A stretch of 64,000 nucleotides of DNA from Morella rubra (lineage: Eukaryota; Streptophyta; Magnoliopsida; Fagales; Myricaceae): contig CM025850.1 of assembly GCA_003952965.2 (NCBI GenBank), positions 12,030,010-12,094,009 of the forward strand. The letters run 5' to 3'. Of this stretch, positions 13,807 to 26,626 are shown piece by piece (position 1 is the first letter of the stretch; every line of letters starts with the position of its first letter). Under the pieces are notes generated by a model. It made no database searches, was not told the DNA's origin, and worked only from the letters and a program-made list of their open reading frames with translations. The position numbers and the translations under genes are program-made.

Positions 13807-13979
13807 CGAAGCCCACCTTAAGGATAAAGACAGTCAGGGGAGAATGGAGACTTCAAACGTAGCAAATGCCAGTGAAGAGAATGTGGAGATCTCCAATATA
13901 GGAAACTGCATTTGATGAAGCCCACCTCGAGAATAAAGACAGTCACGGGAGAATTGAGACTTCGAATGTAGTAAATGCC
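13762..13979. repeat. 109-bp imperfect tandem repeat spanning the TRAF gene stop codon
   Basis: Two imperfect 109-bp units start at 13762 and 13871. Unit 1 encodes the protein end (ENVEISNRENCL then TGA). Unit 2, in the 3' UTR, would encode the near-identical ENVEISNIGNCI then TGA. The duplication therefore copied the terminal codons and the stop into the UTR. It is mirrored at 26454-26671. Confidence 0.85.
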
Positions 13980-14231
13980 TCAGCAATGTGGAAGTTAAAA
14001 GCCAGACCTGGGAATTTTACTTTTCGTTTAAGGAGGATCTTCTTGATGATGGATGAAAGTCTTTCACGTAGATGGAAAACAACTTTGCTATTTTCTTTGG
14101 AATAAATACAAAGTTAGCTCATGTGTTTTGCGCGAAAATCAAATAAGTCTCTAACCTTTAAAACTCATTAAATTAATCCTTAAAGTTTACATCTTTCACA
14201 TTTGAAAAGTCACGCAGAACTAAAATCTTGA

Positions 14232-14390
14232 TATATTTTAAAATTTAAAGATTAATTTGATGAGTTTTAAAATTTAAGAATTTATTTAATTTTCACAGAA
14301 ACCATAGATATATTTTAAAATTTAAGGATTAATTTGATAAGTTTTAAAGTTTAAGAATTATTTAATTTTCACATAAACCATAGGGGCAAT
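14232..14390. repeat. AT-rich imperfect tandem repeat (about 76 bp x 2)
   Basis: Two diverged AT-rich units start at about 14232 and 14308. Each contains attaatttgat and ends in ttaattttcac followed by aaccatag. The mirror tract at 26.05-26.21 kb is a different length, so this is one of the few arm-to-arm differences. Confidence 0.75.
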
Positions 14391-15269
14391 TATATATTTA
14401 TCCATTTTTCTTTATTTCGATTTTTCTCCGGGATCGTTTCTTTCACCTATAGCTCTTAGAGATATTAGAAAATGATGTTTTGCCTTTCGAAGCTTGGTAA
14501 GTGCCTATGGAGTAACATTTTCGCTAATTACCTCTGAAGGAATTTGTAAAGTTGATTGCAACTTGCTCAGGAGGAGGAAACACTGTGGCTAATTCACCCA
14601 CACGTACATCTGATATTTATGCATCTGAATTTAGTCAAACCACCCTGTCTGCCTCCTTTATGAATATTCGGGGAACTTTGCTTTCATTAGCAGAGAATTT
14701 GAAGGCCATCCACTTAAAAATATGAAAAGGTAGTCTTATCCGTTGCCACCTAAGAAACACTTGTAGAACTCAACTTTACTTTGTACACACCTACTTTGAA
14801 ACTTATTACGTGTCCCTACAGTGCCCTCTGTAGTTTTTACCACAGAATTAAAAAGTATTTATTATCTGGGTATCACATTCGCAGACTATGTAATGTCTCA
14901 GAACTTGAATTCAACAGGACGAGAAACGGAAGAAAAAAAAAAGGAACAAAGAAATCCAACCCAAACCTCGTGAAAACTTAAGAGTAAATAATCCACTCAA
15001 TGACATTTAGTACCAAAACTTAAAGTGTCCAATTTATCTTCAGAGTTGTGTAAACCACGCAAGATAACATGTTTTTTAATGTTTACCAAGGCACAATTTG
15101 GTCAAGGAGATCCATCCAACAGGTACTCTTGGCATTAGATTTTCAGAGTTCTCTGATTACACTAGATAACATGTTTTCTTTTTCTCCCTGACATAGCCAA
15201 TACACATAACATAGCAAAATCTAAAAGCATATGCTGATATTTGCAACTTGTTAATGCAGTGAAAAAAGA

Positions 15270-15294
15270 CTCTCTCTCTCTCTCTCTCTCTCTC
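15270..15294. repeat. CT dinucleotide microsatellite downstream of HST
   Basis: A run of about 12 CT units lies 30-55 bp beyond the HST stop codon on the minus-strand copy. Its mirror at about 25147-25169 is 2 bp shorter and carries one interrupting substitution (gaggg). Confidence 0.9.
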
Positions 15295-15325
15295 ATAAGA
15301 GATCAGGATAAACAAGACCAATTCG

Positions 15326-18300
15326 CTAGATGAAAGGAAATATAAGGTACTCAGCATAGAAGAGATTCCATATGAACCGATAGAAACCTGAGATTGCTTC
15401 CTGCACAAGGCAATTAAACTTCAGATCAGCCACCACAACAGAATTATCATTTCACAGTTTTTCCTTTTTCCATTGAGAAGATTATACATCTTAATCCTTC
15501 TGCTGAATTACTTAATTCGAAGTAGTATTACTTGGATCATGAAGAGAAGAAGTAAGGAATATATTATGACCCACAACCCCATTTCATCATGTAGAAGGAT
15601 TGGAGCCATTATTTCACACATTGATATTTTGGCCATGCAAAAGGCTTAAATTGCTCTTGCCTCTTAACAGGGTGACTTCCCATTGCAATGCCTAATAATT
15701 AGGGTGTCTACTGAGATATGATCATTCCGTTTTTCGTTTCTCATAAAAGAGGCACAAACCTAGCATATGGAGACGAACAGTAGTGGAGTCATCCAAAAGT
15801 TGCGAACAGAAAAGAGAAAATAAGCAATGTCCAAATATGCGTATAAAAAAAAGAAAAAGTAATGTTCAGATATGCAATGACATTGAAAATCGCGCTTGTA
15901 TTCAAGCAGTCCCCTTGACAACTTGATTGATCCTAAACAAATAAAACCCTCCCAACTCTTTCACATAGAATCAATGTTTTGCTAACTATGACTAAGAAGA
16001 GCCCATCTGCAGTTGTATTTACCCATTGTTTTTCTATTTCCTTTTTCGGATAAGCAGAGATGAAAATATGCGTTCAAGCAAACCTCCAGCTAGAGTATGA
16101 TACAGGTAAAAAAATGTTTATCATCATTTCATCCATCCTGAATCAATGATTACCTTGGTGTAATTGGCTTGTTCTAACACCCATGCCTGATTTAAACATA
16201 AATAAAATTGCAAGTCAGAAATTTCAAACTTTGGATATTCGTGTGAAAGCAGGCGTGTCTGTGTGAGAAAGAATTAATAATCAGCAAAGTGTCTTCCACA
16301 TGACATAGAGGTCCATTGAAAATAAGACAGCCAGAAGGGTGAGAGCATGAAAGAATCATGGGACCAGGTCATGCATATAACAACAATGAACATAGCTAAG
16401 CGGGAGTCACTCTGCATGCATACGAGTCAAAACAAGCTTGATCCCCATTGTCTAACAGAAACTACGCATTTCTACTCTGGTTCTAGAAAAGACCTTGACC
16501 TTGAACCACCTTTCCCATTCTTGTGATAGAGAGGAAAGGGGTGGACTTCACCCATTGGAGCTGCTCAAACCCACTAGATTCCACCAGGTCACATGGCTAG
16601 ACCTGGCTTTGGGTGGTTTGCTGATAGGCCCGAGTTTGGGGGTTGTTTGGACTGTTATAGGTGGCAGGTAAGGGGCCACATCGGGTTGTTCACTTCAGTA
16701 TTCAAAATCATGGGTAGGTGTTGGGGTCGATCAAAATCTTAGTCCTAGCAGTGCAGGGTAAGATGCAGTACATGCATGGACCTGATCGTGATTGCGTAAA
16801 TTGGCTGAAACAGAGTCTTCAGTTAACACTAGCAGACCTCTACACAAGAAGGCAGCTGAGATACTAATATATTATACAGCCAACAATCAGCAATTGAGTA
16901 GATTTCTTGAAAAAAATAATTTGTGCCAATCTCAATTCCTCTGGAGACATTTATTGAAGTACCTATATTCTACTTAATAGAAACTCTGCGTGAAGAAAGA
17001 AAAGCACAAATCATGGTCCCTGAGTAGTAAGTTAAAGAAATCAGAAACAAAATATAAGTTTTATTGGAGTGGGATCACATGCAGGACAAATTATTCACAC
17101 AAGATGACACCCTGGTTACTGTGGTAATAAAAGAGTTATAAATCCCAATGAAAAAACCTGGAAGATCAAGATCAATGCCAAGATTGTATGAGCAGGTATC
17201 ATTAAGCTACGGTTGAAAGCCTGTAAAAATGCAATTGAAGGACATCATTACGGAGCCATCTTTGCTGAAGAAGATGAAGAAAGAAAAACACGTGCACAGG
17301 CTGTGCAGGAAACATGCAAAAACAAATAAGATTTAACTTGCGGGGGAACATGTTCACCTGAGGCTTGTAAATGGCTGCCAGTATAGAAGCAACATAGTTG
17401 ACCATCAAAAGCCCAGAACCAAGGAACGCAATATTCCTCACCCCGAGCTTTGTTGCTAAGGTTGATATCTGAAACCTGTAATAATGATTACATCTGACTG
17501 AAGTTAGATTGATGTTGATTTTTCAAACAAGAGATGCTGGACTTCTCGGCAAGAAACAGCACTGTGTTAGATTTGAAAGCAAAATGTGAGTAAAGTTTCA
17601 AGAAATGAGTGAGCAAATTGTGAAAGTCGAGGCACGTTAGGGGAAAATCCTAGACCTGTAATTCACATGGCCAAACAGGTCTATGAAATATCAGGAGATC
17701 AAGAATTAAGTAAAACATAGACCTTGGAACTTACTTGCGATCACCCTCTACATCTGGAAGATCTTTTGTTATGGCAATGACCAATGCAAACAACGTTACA
17801 AAAGTAGTGATGAAAGCTACAGGTGAGCTGCAGGTGGAAATTGATGTCTCAAAACTTTGAAGACTTGCACATGTAGCTGAAATATCATATAGAGATTAAG
17901 AAATTCAAATTACAAAAGTAGATATTCCATTAACCATGATAGCTTATCCTCTACACCAAAAGCCAATTTGATGGATTTCATGAAGCAGGTCCAGGAAAGG
18001 TTCCAATGGATAAAGATTCAAACTCTCACTGATGCCGCAAGTTAGGAATTGATTGTGATATACAGGAATGAAAATAGAAGAACATGAGGCAACTCACCAA
18101 TTTATTAGAATCTGGGTTGGATAATGGAAGCAAAATTTTAGAGAAACAGAACTCTAACCTCTAAACATGTATTAGAAGTACACTACAAAGCAACTCATTC
18201 TTCTTAGTTCATTTTTTTCCTTCCTTTGCCCACTGTCAGATGTCTATGTCTGGGTGGTGTCTTGAACTGCTTCTTTTCTAGCCTATATTATGAGCATTTC

Positions 18301-20171
18301 AACAATGGGATTACGATAAGTACATTTTCTAAAGTGGCTCCAGATCTTCGGACCACTGGACTGAGATCAGATAGACAGGGGTGTCTTCAAAAAGCACTAT
18401 ATATAGTATTACTTAGCCCTTTTGTTGTCATAAGTTAAACGCAAGCGCCAACTTAAAAAACCCAGGCTGGTAATTCTGGAAGACAGTACCCCGGCTCTTT
18501 GCACCCTGGCTGAAACATGTGACCTACAGTTTCATCTCACTCAAAAGACAGAATGAAAAGGGAAGATGAAACTGTTTTTATGTTACCCACCTCCACTCAA
18601 ATGTAAGCCCGAGGGCAGCTCTAGTGGCATAATATACACCAAAATTAAGAAGAAAACCCCGTACCTGCAAAAGTTATTCTCTGGTTAATTCTAGTTTGGT
18701 GAAGAGGTTCATCAAGCAAGCGAAATGCAACTCTATTATTGTAATGTAATTATGCAGTCAAAAAGCATCACCCAAATGTATACAACAATCTCTACCACTA
18801 TGTGGTTCCCTGGAAACCTGACAACAATACGTTGTTCCTCAGATCTTGAACCCCCTCGATTTGGTTCTTCATGGCCTCTAAAATCAACTCCTTCATTTGT
18901 ACATATGCATCCATGTAAATGAACAAATATGTACATACACATAAATATGCATATGTATATTATGTAACTGGTAGAAGAAGAAAAAAACCCTCTACCCCTT
19001 AGGGTTATACTGCACCTTGGAAGAAGAGTGCTAGTACGTGTTAGTGTAAGACCCCCCCACCCCCCGGGGGGGGCCCTCTTGCAGCCCCAACTTCACCTTC
19101 TCCTGGCCATGGCTAAAAATATGCCACTTTGTAACGGAAGTTAGTTAAAGGTATCCTACCTTTCTCAGCAATAAGTTGAACTTTTTTTAAAAAAAAAAAT
19201 TAAAGAGAGAACCATTTTTTCTGATTCATTAACAATTAGGCGAAATTAGGGATGACTAAGCTTTACGCATCAATGATGTGTTTTGAAGTTTGTGCCAAAC
19301 CAATATCAAGCCCTTTAATCATCAAAAGCCAAAATTATGAGTAGGGTGGAAAAAAAAAGACGTACCGTGGCAATTATAAGAAATGCTGCAAAAGGAAATC
19401 TCTTCATTCTAAATGGAGGAACTGAATAGATGGTGCCAAGAAAAAGACCAAGACAGTAAAGAGAAGTAATGAATGGGCCAAAGTTCAATCCAACAATCAA
19501 CAGGCCAGTCACTGCAAAAAATATCACCAAAAACCATGCAGATTGAACTGAAAGATCCCCTGCAGCTATTGGTAAATAAGGTTTGTTAACCCTGCAAGTA
19601 AACATAAAGAGGCTAAGTCCAAAGAACTTCACACACACGTTTCAACGAAAAGATGCACACATTAGAGGATGAATCTGGATCTAAGGACTCAGATACCCAA
19701 AAGCCCATATTTTCAGCACTTTACATGCATAGTTTTTGAATAACATATCAAGACTAAAGGAAAATAAACCACCTAGAATATCCGTTTTTGAGAAAAAGGG
19801 GTGAAAGTCAAACTATTATATCAAGACTGTCTAGCTATACCAAAATCATTCTCCAAAGAGCCTCTAAATCAGACGCAAACATTCATTCCATCTTGATGAT
19901 TCTCAGCCTCAACAGCAGTGTATAATGTCCTAGCTTGCTCTATGTCTCAAACCACAGAAAAAGTGTCATAAGTAATCTCGTGGCGATTGGAAAGCCATGT
20001 TTTGAGCACAGGCCAGTTACATAAATTGGTGTTTATGCTAAATATATAATTAACAAATAAATTTGTGCCTATAGTCACAGCTTACTTGTCAATTCCAACA
20101 TCGTAGATCTGATTGATGCCGACTATATAGCCATTGCCACATAATAAAGCAAAAAGACCAGAGAAAGCCTT
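15326..20171 (-). CDS. HST: Homogentisate solanesyltransferase, left-arm copy, 5' truncated at the palindrome axis
   Basis: HST is a plastid membrane UbiA-family prenyltransferase. It joins solanesyl diphosphate to homogentisate in plastoquinone-9 synthesis. Minus-strand exons are 20086-20171 (cut at the axis), 19366-19591, 18591-18664, 17735-17827, 17358-17475, 17158-17220, 16154-16186 and 15326-15400. The first aspartate-rich motif (NQIYDVGID) and the second ([10 protein letters not shown]) are both present, with hydrophobic segments between them and the conserved end [34 protein letters not shown] separates HST from the tocopherol enzyme VTE2-1. About 130 N-terminal residues, including the transit peptide and the start of exon a, are missing because the sequence folds back. 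It cannot encode a full enzyme as it stands. Confidence 0.92.
19049..19078. repeat. Short GC palindrome in an HST intron
   Basis: A run of C's directly followed by a run of G's (accccccggggggggccc) lies inside an HST intron, in otherwise AT-rich DNA. It is mirrored at about 21363-21392. Such a tract would be expected to form a short hairpin and is prone to sequencing error; I assign no function. Confidence 0.6.
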
Positions 20172-20269
20172 CACAGCAGACGAAACTTCATCTTAACATG
20201 TTTTGCAGTGCTTTGGTGGCAAGAGCGTTGATTGAGAACACACATTTGATAAAGTTGTCTCTGCTGTTG
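20172..20269. other. Axis (turn) of the palindrome
   Basis: Perfect mirror symmetry ends at 20171 on the left and starts at 20270 on the right. Bases 20172-20195 (cacagcagacgaaacttc...) still resemble the mirror of 20245-20269 but with a missing base and several mismatches. Low-fidelity symmetry therefore continues briefly before it stops. Bases 20200-20269 are single copy: a splice acceptor (ttttgcag) and the 5' part of HST exon a in plus orientation. Confidence 0.85.
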
Positions 20270-23200
20270 AAGGCTTTCTCTGGTCTTTTTGCTTTATTAT
20301 GTGGCAATGGCTATATAGTCGGCATCAATCAGATCTACGATGTTGGAATTGACAAGTAAGCTGTGACTATAGGCACAAATTTATTTGTTAATTATATATT
20401 TAGCATAAACACCAATTTATGTAACTGGCCTGTGCTCAAAACATGGCTTTCCAATCGCCACGAGATTACTTATGACACTTTTTCTGTGGTTTGAGACATA
20501 GAGCAAGCTAGGACATTATACACTGCTGTTGAGGCTGAGAATCATCAAGATGGAATGAATGTTTGCGTCTGATTTAGAGGCTCTTTGGAGAATGATTTTG
20601 GTATAGCTAGACAGTCTTGATATAATAGTTTGACTTTCACCCCTTTTTCTCAAAAACGGATATTCTAGGTGGTTTATTTTCCTTTAGTCTTGATATGTTA
20701 TTCAAAAACTATGCATGTAAAGTGCTGAAAATATGGGCTTTTGGGTATCTGAGTCCTTAGATCCAGATTCATCCTCTAATGTGTGCATCTTTTCGTTGAA
20801 ACGTGTGTGTGAAGTTCTTTGGACTTAGCCTCTTTATGTTTACTTGCAGGGTTAACAAACCTTATTTACCAATAGCTGCAGGGGATCTTTCAGTTCAATC
20901 TGCATGGTTTTTGGTGATATTTTTTGCAGTGACTGGCCTGTTGATTGTTGGATTGAACTTTGGCCCATTCATTACTTCTCTTTACTGTCTTGGTCTTTTT
21001 CTTGGCACCATCTATTCAGTTCCTCCATTTAGAATGAAGAGATTTCCTTTTGCAGCATTTCTTATAATTGCCACGGTACGTCTTTTTTTTTCCACCCTAC
21101 TCATAATTTTGGCTTTTGATGATTAAAGGGCTTGATATTGGTTTGGCACAAACTTCAAAACACATCATTGATGCGTAAAGCTTAGTCATCCCTAATTTCG
21201 CCTAATTGTTAATGAATCAGAAAAAATGGTTCTCTCTTTAATTTTTTTTTTTAAAAAAAGTTCAACTTATTGCTGAGAAAGGTAGGATACCTTTAACTAA
21301 CTTCCGTTACAAAGTGGCATATTTTTAGCCATGGCCAGGAGAAGGTGAAGTTGGGGCTGCAAGAGGGCCCCCCCCGGGGGGTGGGGGGGTCTTACACTAA
21401 CACGTACTAGCACTCTTCTTCCAAGGTGCAGTATAACCCTAAGGGGTAGAGGGTTTTTTTCTTCTTCTACCAGTTACATAATATACATATGCATATTTAT
21501 GTGTATGTACATATTTGTTCATTTACATGGATGCATATGTACAAATGAAGGAGTTGATTTTAGAGGCCATGAAGAACCAAATCGAGGGGGTTCAAGATCT
21601 GAGGAACAACGTATTGTTGTCAGGTTTCCAGGGAACCACATAGTGGTAGAGATTGTTGTATACATTTGGGTGATGCTTTTTGACTGCATAATTACATTAC
21701 AATAATAGAGTTGCATTTCGCTTGCTTGATGAACCTCTTCACCAAACTAGAATTAACCAGAGAATAACTTTTGCAGGTACGGGGTTTTCTTCTTAATTTT
21801 GGTGTATATTATGCCACTAGAGCTGCCCTCGGGCTTACATTTGAGTGGAGGTGGGTAACATAAAAACAGTTTCATCTTCCCTTTTCATTCTGTCTTTTGA
21901 GTGAGATGAAACTGTAGGTCACATGTTTCAGCCAGGGTGCAAAGAGCCGGGGTACTGTCTTCCAGAATTACCAGCCTGGGTTTTTTAAGTTGGCGCTTGC
22001 GTTTAACTTATGACAACAAAAGGGCTAAGTAATACTATATATAGTGCTTTTTGAAGACACCCCTGTCTATCTGATCTCAGTCCAGTGGTCCGAAGATCTG
22101 GAGCCACTTTAGAAAATGTACTTATCGTAATCCCATTGTTGAAATGCTCATAATATAGGCTAGAAAAGAAGCAGTTCAAGACACCACCCAGACATAGACA
22201 TCTGACAGTGGGCAAAGGAAGGAAAAAAATGAACTAAGAAGAATGAGTTGCTTTGTAGTGTACTTCTAATACATGTTTAGAGGTTAGAGTTCTGTTTCTC
22301 TAAAATTTTGCTTCCATTATCCAACCCAGATTCTAATAAATTGGTGAGTTGCCTCATGTTCTTCTATTTTCATTCCTGTATATCACAATCAATTCCTAAC
22401 TTGCGGCATCAGTGAGAGTTTGAATCTTTATCCATTGGAACCTTTCCTGGACCTGCTTCATGAAATCCATCAAATTGGCTTTTGGTGTAGAGGATAAGCT
22501 ATCATGGTTAATGGAATATCTACTTTTGTAATTTGAATTTCTTAATCTCTATATGATATTTCAGCTACATGTGCAAGTCTTCAAAGTTTTGAGACATCAA
22601 TTTCCACCTGCAGCTCACCTGTAGCTTTCATCACTACTTTTGTAACGTTGTTTGCATTGGTCATTGCCATAACAAAAGATCTTCCAGATGTAGAGGGTGA
22701 TCGCAAGTAAGTTCCAAGGTCTATGTTTTACTTAATTCTTGATCTCCTGATATTTCATAGACCTGTTTGGCCATGTGAATTACAGGTCTAGGATTTTCCC
22801 CTAACGTGCCTCGACTTTCACAATTTGCTCACTCATTTCTTGAAACTTTACTCACATTTTGCTTTCAAATCTAACACAGTGCTGTTTCTTGCCGAGAAGT
22901 CCAGCATCTCTTGTTTGAAAAATCAACATCAATCTAACTTCAGTCAGATGTAATCATTATTACAGGTTTCAGATATCAACCTTAGCAACAAAGCTCGGGG
23001 TGAGGAATATTGCGTTCCTTGGTTCTGGGCTTTTGATGGTCAACTATGTTGCTTCTATACTGGCAGCCATTTACAAGCCTCAGGTGAACATGTTCCCCCG
23101 CAAGTTAAATCTTATTTGTTTTTGCATGTTTCCTGCACAGCCTGTGCACGTGTTTTTCTTTCTTCATCTTCTTCAGCAAAGATGGCTCCGTAATGATGTC

Positions 23201-25115
23201 CTTCAATTGCATTTTTACAGGCTTTCAACCGTAGCTTAATGATACCTGCTCATACAATCTTGGCATTGATCTTGATCTTCCAGGTTTTTTCATTGGGATT
23301 TATAACTCTTTTATTACCACAGTAACCAGGGTGTCATCTTGTGTGAATAATTTGTCCTGCATGTGATCCCACTCCAATAAAACTTATATTTTGTTTCTGA
23401 TTTCTTTAACTTACTACTCAGGGACCATGATTTGTGCTTTTCTTTCTTCACGCAGAGTTTCTATTAAGTAGAATATAGGTACTTCAATAAATGTCTCCAG
23501 AGGAATTGAGATTGGCACAAATTATTTTTTTCAAGAAATCTACTCAATTGCTGATTGTTGGCTGTATAATATATTAGTATCTCAGCTGCCTTCTTGTGTA
23601 GAGGTCTGCTAGTGTTAACTGAAGACTCTGTTTCAGCCAATTTACGCAATCACGATCAGGTCCATGCATGTACTGCATCTTACCCTGCACTGCTAGGACT
23701 AAGATTTTGATCGACCCCAACACCTACCCATGATTTTGAATACTGAAGTGAACAACCCGATGTGGCCCCTTACCTGCCACCTATAACAGTCCAAACAACC
23801 CCCAAACTCGGGCCTATCAGCAAACCACCCAAAGCCAGGTCTAGCCATGTGACCTGGTGGAATCTAGTGGGTTTGAGCAGCTCCAATGGGTGAAGTCCAC
23901 CCCTTTCCTCTCTATCACAAGAATGGGAAAGGTGGTTCAAGGTCAAGGTCTTTTCTAGAACCAGAGTAGAAATGCGTAGTTTCTGTTAGACAATGGGGAT
24001 CAAGCTTGTTTTGACTCGTATGCATGCAGAGTGACTCCCGCTTAGCTATGTTCATTGTTGTTATATGCATGACCTGGTCCCATGATTCTTTCATGCTCTC
24101 ACCCTTCTGGCTGTCTTATTTTCAATGGACCTCTATGTCATGTGGAAGACACTTTGCTGATTATTAATTCTTTCTCACACAGACACGCCTGCTTTCACAC
24201 GAATATCCAAAGTTTGAAATTTCTGACTTGCAATTTTATTTATGTTTAAATCAGGCATGGGTGTTAGAACAAGCCAATTACACCAAGGTAATCATTGATT
24301 CAGGATGGATGAAATGATGATAAACATTTTTTTACCTGTATCATACTCTAGCTGGAGGTTTGCTTGAACGCATATTTTCATCTCTGCTTATCCGAAAAAG
24401 GAAATAGAAAAACAATGGGTAAATACAACTGCAGATGGGCTCTTCTTAGTCATAGTTAGCAAAACATTGATTCTATGTGAAAGAGTTGGGAGGGTTTTAT
24501 TTGTTTAGGATCAATCAAGTTGTCAAGGGGACTGCTTGAATACAAGCGCGATTTTCAATGTCATTGCATATCTGAACATTACTTTTTCTTTTTTTTATAC
24601 GCATATTTGGACATTGCTTATTTTCTCTTTTCTGTTCGCAACTTTTGGATGACTCCACTACTGTTCGTCTCCATATGCTAGGTTTGTGCCTCTTTTATGA
24701 GAAACGAAAAACGGAATGATCATATCTCAGTAGACACCCTAATTATTAGGCATTGCAATGGGAAGTCACCCTGTTAAGAGGCAAGAGCAATTTAAGCCTT
24801 TTGCATGGCCAAAATATCAATGTGTGAAATAATGGCTCCAATCCTTCTACATGATGAAATGGGGTTGTGGGTCATAATATATTCCTTACTTCTTCTCTTC
24901 ATGATCCAAGTAATACTACTTCGAATTAAGTAATTCAGCAGAAGGATTAAGATGTATAATCTTCTCAATGGAAAAAGGAAAAACTGTGAAATGATAATTC
25001 TGTTGTGGTGGCTGATCTGAAGTTTAATTGCCTTGTGCAGGAAGCAATCTCAGGTTTCTATCGGTTCATATGGAATCTCTTCTATGCTGAGTACCTTATA
25101 TTTCCTTTCATCTAG
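20209..25115 (+). CDS. HST: Homogentisate solanesyltransferase, right-arm copy, lacking 5' exons
   Basis: This is the same plastoquinone-pathway prenyltransferase as the minus-strand copy, here with a complete exon a. Exons are 20209-20355, 20850-21075, 21777-21850, 22614-22706, 22966-23083, 23221-23283, 24255-24287 and 25041-25115. Every junction is GT-AG and frame is kept to the stop TAG at 25113. It encodes about 275 residues starting [14 protein letters not shown], against roughly 386 in the Arabidopsis enzyme from memory. Both Asp-rich motifs ([19 protein letters not shown]) are present. Exon a begins with a normal acceptor, so upstream exons with the transit peptide must once have existed; here the fold-back arm stands in their place. 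No promoter or start codon is available to this copy. Confidence 0.93.
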
Positions 25116-26626
25116 CGAATTGGTCTTGTTTATCCTGATCTCTTATGAGGGAGAGAGAGAGAGAGAGAGTCTTTTTTCACTGCATTAACAAGTTGCAAAT
25201 ATCAGCATATGCTTTTAGATTTTGCTATGTTATGTGTATTGGCTATGTCAGGGAGAAAAAGAAAACATGTTATCTAGTGTAATCAGAGAACTCTGAAAAT
25301 CTAATGCCAAGAGTACCTGTTGGATGGATCTCCTTGACCAAATTGTGCCTTGGTAAACATTAAAAAACATGTTATCTTGCGTGGTTTACACAACTCTGAA
25401 GATAAATTGGACACTTTAAGTTTTGGTACTAAATGTCATTGAGTGGATTATTTACTCTTAAGTTTTCACGAGGTTTGGGTTGGATTTCTTTGTTCCTTTT
25501 TTTTTTCTTCCGTTTCTCGTCCTGTTGAATTCAAGTTCTGAGACATTACATAGTCTGCGAATGTGATACCCAGATAATAAATACTTTTTAATTCTGTGGT
25601 AAAAACTACAGAGGGCACTGTAGGGACACGTAATAAGTTTCAAAGTAGGTGTGTACAAAGTAAAGTTGAGTTCTACAAGTGTTTCTTAGGTGGCAACGGA
25701 TAAGACTACCTTTTCATATTTTTAAGTGGATGGCCTTCAAATTCTCTGCTAATGAAAGCAAAGTTCCCCGAATATTCATAAAGGAGGCAGACAGGGTGGT
25801 TTGACTAAATTCAGATGCATAAATATCAGATGTACGTGTGGGTGAATTAGCCACAGTGTTTCCTCCTCCTGAGCAAGTTGCAATCAACTTTACAAATTCC
25901 TTCAGAGGTAATTAGCGAAAATGTTTACTCCATAGGCACTTACCAAGCTTCGAAAGGCAAAACATCATTTTCTAATATCTCTAAGAGCTATAGGTGAAAG
26001 AAACGATCCCGGAGAAAAATCGAAATAAAGAAAAATGGATAAATATATAATTGCCCCTATGGTTTATGTGAAAATTAAATAAATTTTAAACTTTAAATTA
26101 ATCCTTAAAAATTTTAAAATATATCTATGGTTTCTGTGAAAATTAAATAAATTCTTAAATTTAAAAAACTCATCAAATTAATCTTTAAATTTTAAAATAT
26201 ATCAAGATTTTAGTTCTGCGTGACTTTTCAAATGTGAAAGATGTAAACTTTAAGGATTAATTTAATGAGTTTTAAAGGTTAGAGACTTATTTGATTTTCG
26301 CGCAAAACACATGAGCTAACTTTGTATTTATTCCAAAGAAAATAGCAAAGTTGTTTTCCATCTACGTGAAAGACTTTCATCCATCATCAAGAAGATCCTC
26401 CTTAAACGAAAAGTAAAATTCCCAGGTCTGGCTTTTAACTTCCACATTGCTGAGGCATTTACTACATTCGAAGTCTCAATTCTCCCGTGACTGTCTTTAT
26501 TCTCGAGGTGGGCTTCATCAAATGCAGTTTCCTATATTGGAGATCTCCACATTCTCTTCACTGGCATTTGCTACGTTTGAAGTCTCCATTCTCCCCTGAC
26601 TGTCTTTATCCTTAAGGTGGGCTTCG
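25116..26626. other. Convergent intergenic region between HST and TRAF gene, right arm
   Basis: This is the mirror of 13807-15325: HST 3' UTR with the GA repeat near 25147, unannotated DNA, an AT-rich repeat at about 26.05-26.21 kb, and most of the 109-bp tandem repeat (26454-26671) next to the TRAF gene stop. No additional gene is seen. Confidence 0.7.

Larger units (their letters stand above)
13980..15325. other. Convergent intergenic region between TRAF gene and HST, left arm
   Basis: No gene is seen. The two flanking genes converge here, so it holds both 3' UTRs. Bases 14232-14390 are AT-rich with two imperfect units of about 76 bp (each starts atatattttaaaattt and ends accatag). This tract differs from its mirror at 26.05-26.21 kb by a net 6 bp. 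Bases 15270-15294 are a CT dinucleotide repeat just beyond the HST stop. Confidence 0.7.
1..20171. repeat. Left arm of a giant inverted repeat (palindrome)
   Basis: This arm is the reverse complement of the sequence starting at 20270. Mirror coordinates sum to 40441 next to the axis, 40439 past a dinucleotide repeat at 15.27 kb, 40433 from about 14 kb to 7 kb, and 40427 from 6.2 to 5.0 kb. Net indel difference is therefore only about 14 bp over 15 kb. The differences I located are a CT repeat, AT-rich tracts near 14.2 kb and the AT/homopolymer stretch at 6.7-7.1 kb. Below about 4.9 kb the mirror continues in the CPSF-A copy at 43.86-48.2 kb, after an interruption. The arm runs off the left edge of the window. 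Confidence 0.97.

Noticed and set aside
19049..19078. GC palindrome as a transcription terminator
   Set aside because: Intrinsic terminators of this kind are bacterial; here it is inside an intron of a nuclear plant gene.
20200..20215. A functional HST start codon or promoter near the palindrome axis
   Set aside because: The bases before 20209 are a normal acceptor (ttttgcag) and the protein starts mid-domain, so no initiation site is present.
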